Shown here: in pieces, positions 5,323-6,277 of the stretch | How positions within the stretch are numbered: the first letter of the stretch is position 1 | How the letters are laid out: each line of letters opens with the position of its first letter | From: an uncultured Eubacteriales bacterium | GTDB lineage: Bacteria; Bacillota_A; Clostridia; Oscillospirales; Acutalibacteraceae | Assembly: GCA_934454005.1 (NCBI GenBank) | Contig: CAKSGI010000117.1 | Span: 1-6,277 of the forward strand | Direction of reading: 5' to 3' | Length of the DNA stretch: 6,277 nt | Made by a program: the position numbers and the translations under genes | Notes under the pieces: model-generated | What the model saw: the letters and a program-made list of their open reading frames with translations, nothing else | Databases searched by the model: none | What the model was told of the DNA's origin: nothing

Positions 5323-6277
5323 ATTCATATTTTACAGACAATAAATAAAGCCCATCTTTTCGATGAGCTTCAAAAATTAAATCTTTATTCGAATCGTTTT
5401 TTGCTAATCTATTTGAAGAGTTTTTAGTTACCATTTCAGTGATTTCTTTATAAAGCACATAATAATCACCTGAATCATTTTTTGCCCTCAATTTGCAATA
5501 ATATTTATTATCTATTTCTAAGGATATTAATTCGATTTCTCCATTCTTACAATTGACTTCGGCAAATTTTCCAAGTGGAATTTCACACGCCTTTATGACT
5601 AAAGAAAAATTATTTACATTCTTGACAGTATATATAATTGCATTGTCTTCAATATTAACCTTACCGTCATCAAATGTGTAATTATCATTTTCTGTTTTAC
5701 AATCTGTAATAACAAGATTGGTACTGAACAAAATTTTTCCATTGGAATTTTCTGCAATAAAATTGATATTTGGAGACTTCGTTTTTGCTAATACATTGAT
5801 TTTTTTATAGCCAGTATCAAGATTGAAACCAAACACGGTCTTGCCGACAGCTTTTACATAATAAGATTCGTTATTCTTTAGTCCATAGAATGTGTAGGTA
5901 CTTGCTTCATGGTATGTATCAGAAATTGTTTGTAAATCTTTGTTGCTATCATATAATTCATAAATTACATCTGAAATTTTGTCGCCTTCTGGTTGTGTAA
6001 ATTGTAATCCCAATGTTATATTTTCAGAAGAAATAGTTGTTTCGTCTTCAATGCTGTCGAAGTTGAATACTGGATTAGTATGACATGTAAATAGTACAGG
6101 ATCTGATAAACTACTTGAATCGCCATTTACATCATATACCTGAATTTGGGCAACATATGTATAATTGTTTTTCAAACAAGAAATATCTTCTAAGCTTATA
6201 GTATGAGACAAAGCCATATTATTCTGTTCCTTGTTATAAATCTCTTCAAACGTAAGATTGTCTCTGATTATAAGACG
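5321..6277 (-). CDS. Phage tail protein with fibronectin-III-like domains (C-terminal part, 5' end outside window)
   Basis: The reading frame is open to the window edge. The 20 codons upstream of the Met at 6217 contain no stop, and that Met has only a weak AAGGA about ten bases upstream, so it is very probably internal. The visible part is 318 residues and ends in TAG at 5323-5321. It is rich in beta-strand patterns. Residues about 30-65 (YVAQIQVYDVNGDSSSLSDP) and about 75-160 (motif ESYYVKAVGKTVFGF) look like successive fibronectin-III-like modules, followed by a less recognisable beta-rich region up to the end. It has no enzyme motif, signal peptide or membrane segment. Such modules are common in exposed tail proteins of phages of Gram-positive bacteria, where they act as spacers or carbohydrate-binding decorations. 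Its place upstream of the tail and hub genes supports a tail-tip role. The exact function is inferred; the family is recognised by style, not by a database hit. Confidence 0.75.
   Translation of the reverse strand, partial: RLIIRDNLTFEEIYNKEQNNMALSHTISLEDISCLKNNYTYVAQIQVYDVNGDSSSLSDPVLFTCHTNPVFNFDSIEDETTISSENITLGLQFTQPEGDKISDVIYELYDSNKDLQTISDTYHEASTYTFYGLKNNESYYVKAVGKTVFGFNLDTGYKKINVLAKTKSPNINFIAENSNGKILFSTNLVITDCKTENDNYTFDDGKVNIEDNAIIYTVKNVNNFSLVIKACEIPLGKFAEVNCKNGEIELISLEIDNKYYCKLRAKNDSGDYYVLYKEITEMVTKNSSNRLAKNDSNKDLIFEAHRKDGLYLLSVKYE

Noticed and set aside
1..6277. CRISPR array, tRNA, insertion sequence, attachment site or defence genes
   Set aside because: No regularly spaced repeats, cloverleaf-like sequence, transposase or terminal inverted repeats were seen, and every gene fits a tail or membrane role.

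Overview
The window is a continuous stretch of late structural genes from a tailed bacteriophage or prophage. All genes lie on the minus strand, so transcription runs from position 6277 towards position 1. The DNA is clearly AT-rich, the Shine-Dalgarno sites are of the strong AGGAGG type, and the protein motifs resemble those of phages from gut Clostridia. The likely host is therefore a low-GC Bacillota bacterium, probably Lachnospiraceae-like. The host assignment is inference, and nothing here separates a free phage from an integrated prophage.

Layout in transcription order: (1) the C-terminal 318 residues of a tail protein with fibronectin-III-like beta domains, open at the right edge (6277-5321); (2) a 299-residue tail/baseplate protein that starts with TTG (5307-4408); (3) a 548-residue baseplate-hub-like protein (4403-2757); (4, 5) two small proteins of 111 and 100 residues that end in the same kind of Trp-Pro tail (2745-2410 and 2398-2096); (6) a 327-residue candidate tail fibre or receptor-binding protein (2081-1098); (7) a 230-residue two-domain protein with a proline-rich linker, probably fibre-associated (1073-381); (8) the first 123 residues of a four-helix membrane protein resembling the CmpB-like 'putative ABC transporter permease' family, open at the left edge (371-1).

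The order fits a tail tip: structural tail proteins and hub first, then small adaptors, then fibre, then fibre accessory protein, then a membrane gene where lysis genes would be expected. The genes are separated by only 4 to 24 bases. At most junctions the stop codon is built into the next gene's Shine-Dalgarno site, which suggests a single transcript with coupled translation. I see no promoter, tRNA, CRISPR array, insertion sequence or attachment site. No stretch longer than 24 bases lacks a gene.

The less ordinary points are the membrane protein of unknown phage role, the pair of small proteins with matching tails, a strong terminator-like hairpin inside the 111-residue gene, and a recurring 12-bp stop/ribosome-binding module that is read in a different frame at one junction. 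I found no clear sign of a wholly new defence or mobile system.
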